Shown in pieces: positions 27,300 through 28,988 of a stretch of DNA of 28,988 nucleotides (its first letter is position 1; each line of letters opens with the position of its first letter). Location: assembly GCA_003427395.1 (NCBI GenBank), contig BFEA01000520.1, positions 133,352 through 162,339 on the forward strand, in the 5' to 3' direction. The notes under the pieces were generated by a model that worked only from the letters and a program-made list of their open reading frames with translations, was not told the origin of the DNA and did not search any database. Made by a program: the position numbers and the translations under genes. The stretch is from Chara braunii (lineage: Eukaryota; Streptophyta; Charophyceae; Charales; Characeae).

Positions 27300-28617
27300 G
27301 TACATAGTCTTACCACACACATATGACAAGTGGAAGCACCCAAGAATGAGGCGGAACATCACCAAGTGAAGGATTGATCAACTCATGGTGGGGAGAGAGA
27401 CAAAACACATGCACGAAGCTAGTATGATAAAAAAAAACAAAGTCGCGCTTCACATAGTAATGAGAGAATGAACAGGACAAGAGAGATGAAGCACACTACA
27501 CTAGAAAAAGGCAAAAATCAAAGTTGTGATTTACTTCTAAGTGGTAGGTTGATCAACACTTGGAGAAAAGAGAGACAAGACACATGCGCAAGGCTAGTAT
27601 GATCAAGAACCAAAGTTGCGATTTACTTCTTAGTGGAAGGTTGACCAAAACTCGAAGAAAAGAGAGAGAACATGCGCAAGGCTAGTATGATAAAAAAACA
27701 AAAGTGACGATTCACATAGTAGTTAAAGAATAGACAAAACAAGAGGGATGAAGCACACTATACTAGAAAAAGACGAGAATCAAAATTGCGATTTATTTCC
27801 AAGTTGAAGATTGATCAAAACTTGGAGAAAAGAGAGAGAAAACACATGCAAAACGTTAGTATGATCAAAGACCAAAGTGGTGATTCACATAGTAGTTGAC
27901 GAATGGCCAAAACAAGAGAGATGAAGCACACTACACTAGAAAAGGCAAGAATCAAAGATGTGATTTACTTCCAAGTGAATAATTGATCAAAACTTCGAGA
28001 AAAAATAGGGAAAACACATTCACAAGTCAAAAACCAAAGTGGCGATTCACATAGTAGTTGAAGAATGAACAACACAAGAGAGATGAAGCACACTACACTA
28101 GAAAAAGGTAGAAATCAAAGATATGATTTACTTCCAAGTGGAAGATTGATCCAAATTTGGAGAAAAGAGAGGGAAAACACATGCACAAGGCTAGTATGTT
28201 CAAAGACCAAAGTGGCGATTCACATTGTAATTGAGGATGAACAAAACAAGAGATGAAGCACACTACACTAAAAAAAGAGAAAAATCAAAGTTGCAATTTA
28301 CTTCCAAGTGAAAGATTGATCAAGACTTGGAGAAAAAAAAAAAAAAAACATGCACAAGGCTAGTATGATCAAAAACCAAAGTGGCAATTCACATAGAGGT
28401 TGAAGAATGGACAAAACAAGTGAGATGAAGCATATTACAATAGAAAAAGGCAAGAATCAAAGTTGCGATTTACTTCCAAGTGGAAGACTGATCAAAATAA
28501 GGAGAAAAGAGAGAGAACACACATGCACTAGGCTAATGTAATCAAAGACCAAAGTGACGATTTACCTCCAAGTGGAAGATTGATCAAAACTTGAAGAAAT
28601 GAGAGATATGAGGATTG
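27300..28617. repeat. Satellite array, ~170-bp period, built of two related half-units
   Basis: The period is about 161-174 bp (GATGAAGCA(C/T)A(C/T)TA(C/T)A at 27487, 27748, 27921, 28082, 28251, 28425). Each period has half-unit A (~90 bp, AAAGTTGCGATTTACTTCC...) and half-unit B (~80 bp, AAAGTGGCGATTCACATAG...), which share their first ~12 bases. Order: partial A, B, A, A, B, A, B, A, B, A, B, A, B, A, A. The double A near 27518-27700 gives the single 261-bp spacing. Divergence is moderate; no coding sequence. Satellite identity is clear; any centromere link is inference. Confidence 0.93.
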
Positions 28618-28627
28618 TGTCATCAGG

Positions 28628-28897
28628 GGCCCCTAGACAACATGCACATGTTCTGACTGTGGCCCCTAGCAAGCCTCGTGGCCGCCCTAAGTGAAGGCGG
28701 GCCTAAATATTCACAAGAGGCCCTTATCTCAACATTTTGGAATGTGGGTCTCAGACAGTTGTTGCACGCCAGTTGGTTGAAGTGCAACCTGGGCCTCACC
28801 CTGGGCTCTTCCAAACGCAGCAGCTGCGTCAGGCAGTTGAGACCAGGACGCAGGTGGTTGCGCCCTGGGCACATGCAGCGTGAGGCCGACTCATCAC
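28628..28897 (+). repeat. Dispersed repeat, copy 2 (hairpin-bearing, ~270 bp)
   Basis: Same-orientation match to 6757-7035, with the same CCGCCCTAAGTGAAGGCGGG hairpin at about 28681-28702 and the same AATATTCACAAGAGGCC. It starts directly after the satellite's last truncated A unit and ends next to an LTR-like edge. Confidence 0.8.
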
Positions 28898-28988
28898 TGT
28901 AGCGGACCCACCAGGTGTGGTGCTCCGCTAGTGACAGAGATGGAGATGGAGGAAGAAGGGGGAGCAAGATGGCACAACGCAGCTCCCC
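28898..28988 (-). repeat. Probable LTR edge with terminal hairpin (runs off the window)
   Basis: TGTAGCGGACCCACC at 28898 resembles TGTGACGGACCCGCC at 10320. In both places the next bases fold back (here TAGCGGA... / ...TCCGCTA, about 28900-28930) and lead into GA-rich sequence ending in CACAGCTCC or CGCAGCTCC. I read both as the 3' edge of a minus-strand LTR family. Only 91 bases are visible, so confidence is limited. Confidence 0.35.

Noticed and set aside
19690-28617. CRISPR-like arrays
   Set aside because: The repeats are tandem or diverged satellites with no unique spacers of constant length, in a eukaryotic setting.
1-28988. tRNA, rRNA or other structured RNA genes
   Set aside because: Only tRNA-complementary primer sites were seen; no cloverleaf or rRNA-like stretch was recognised by eye.

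Overview
This window looks like repeat-dense nuclear DNA of a large plant-type genome. No intact host gene is recognisable. The gag-like coiled-coil protein on the minus strand near 19.1-19.7 kb (motifs GDYKQWFQTQLALIEAEEQRQ and RLVYTCNHLQSEL, recalled from memory), together with Ty3/gypsy chromodomain elements and initiator-Met-type primer binding sites, suggests a streptophyte alga, most likely Chara braunii. That assignment is an inference. Three single N bases (3773, 6790, 25287) show this is assembled sequence.

Layout. (1) 1-5.0 kb, plus strand: internal part of a decayed Ty3/gypsy chromovirus (gag, protease, RT, RNase H, integrase, chromodomain) with at least six in-frame stops and several frame changes. 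The gag/pol junction carries an exact -1 slippery heptamer. (2) 5.0-7.9 kb: non-coding repeat DNA, including an imperfect foldback of about 550 bp built from small GC hairpins and a plus-strand LTR end with its primer binding site. (3) 7.9-10.2 kb, minus strand: a decayed gag with a CCHC knuckle. (4) 10.3-12.9 kb, minus strand: a probable LTR and the integrase-chromodomain end of another chromovirus. (5) About 12.95-24.85 kb, minus strand: a long run of broken but protein-like sequence that I do not recognise. Short motifs recur along it, so it looks like a decayed tandem family of paralogues. A 520-bp inverted-repeat transposon with an 8-bp target duplication sits inside one copy. A minus-strand LTR retrotransposon fragment (1.25-kb LTR, primer binding site, leader, gag start) interrupts the run at about 19.1-22.0 kb. 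(6) 25.2-28.6 kb: microsatellites, a G-rich ~53-bp minisatellite, and a ~170-bp satellite made of two related half-units. (7) 28.6 kb to the end: a second copy of the hairpin-bearing dispersed repeat, then a probable LTR edge.

How it fits together: nested and truncated retroelements surround, and have broken into, an older multi-copy coding array. The array is the best candidate for something undescribed. All alignments were made by eye, and the similarity between array copies is at the level of short motifs.
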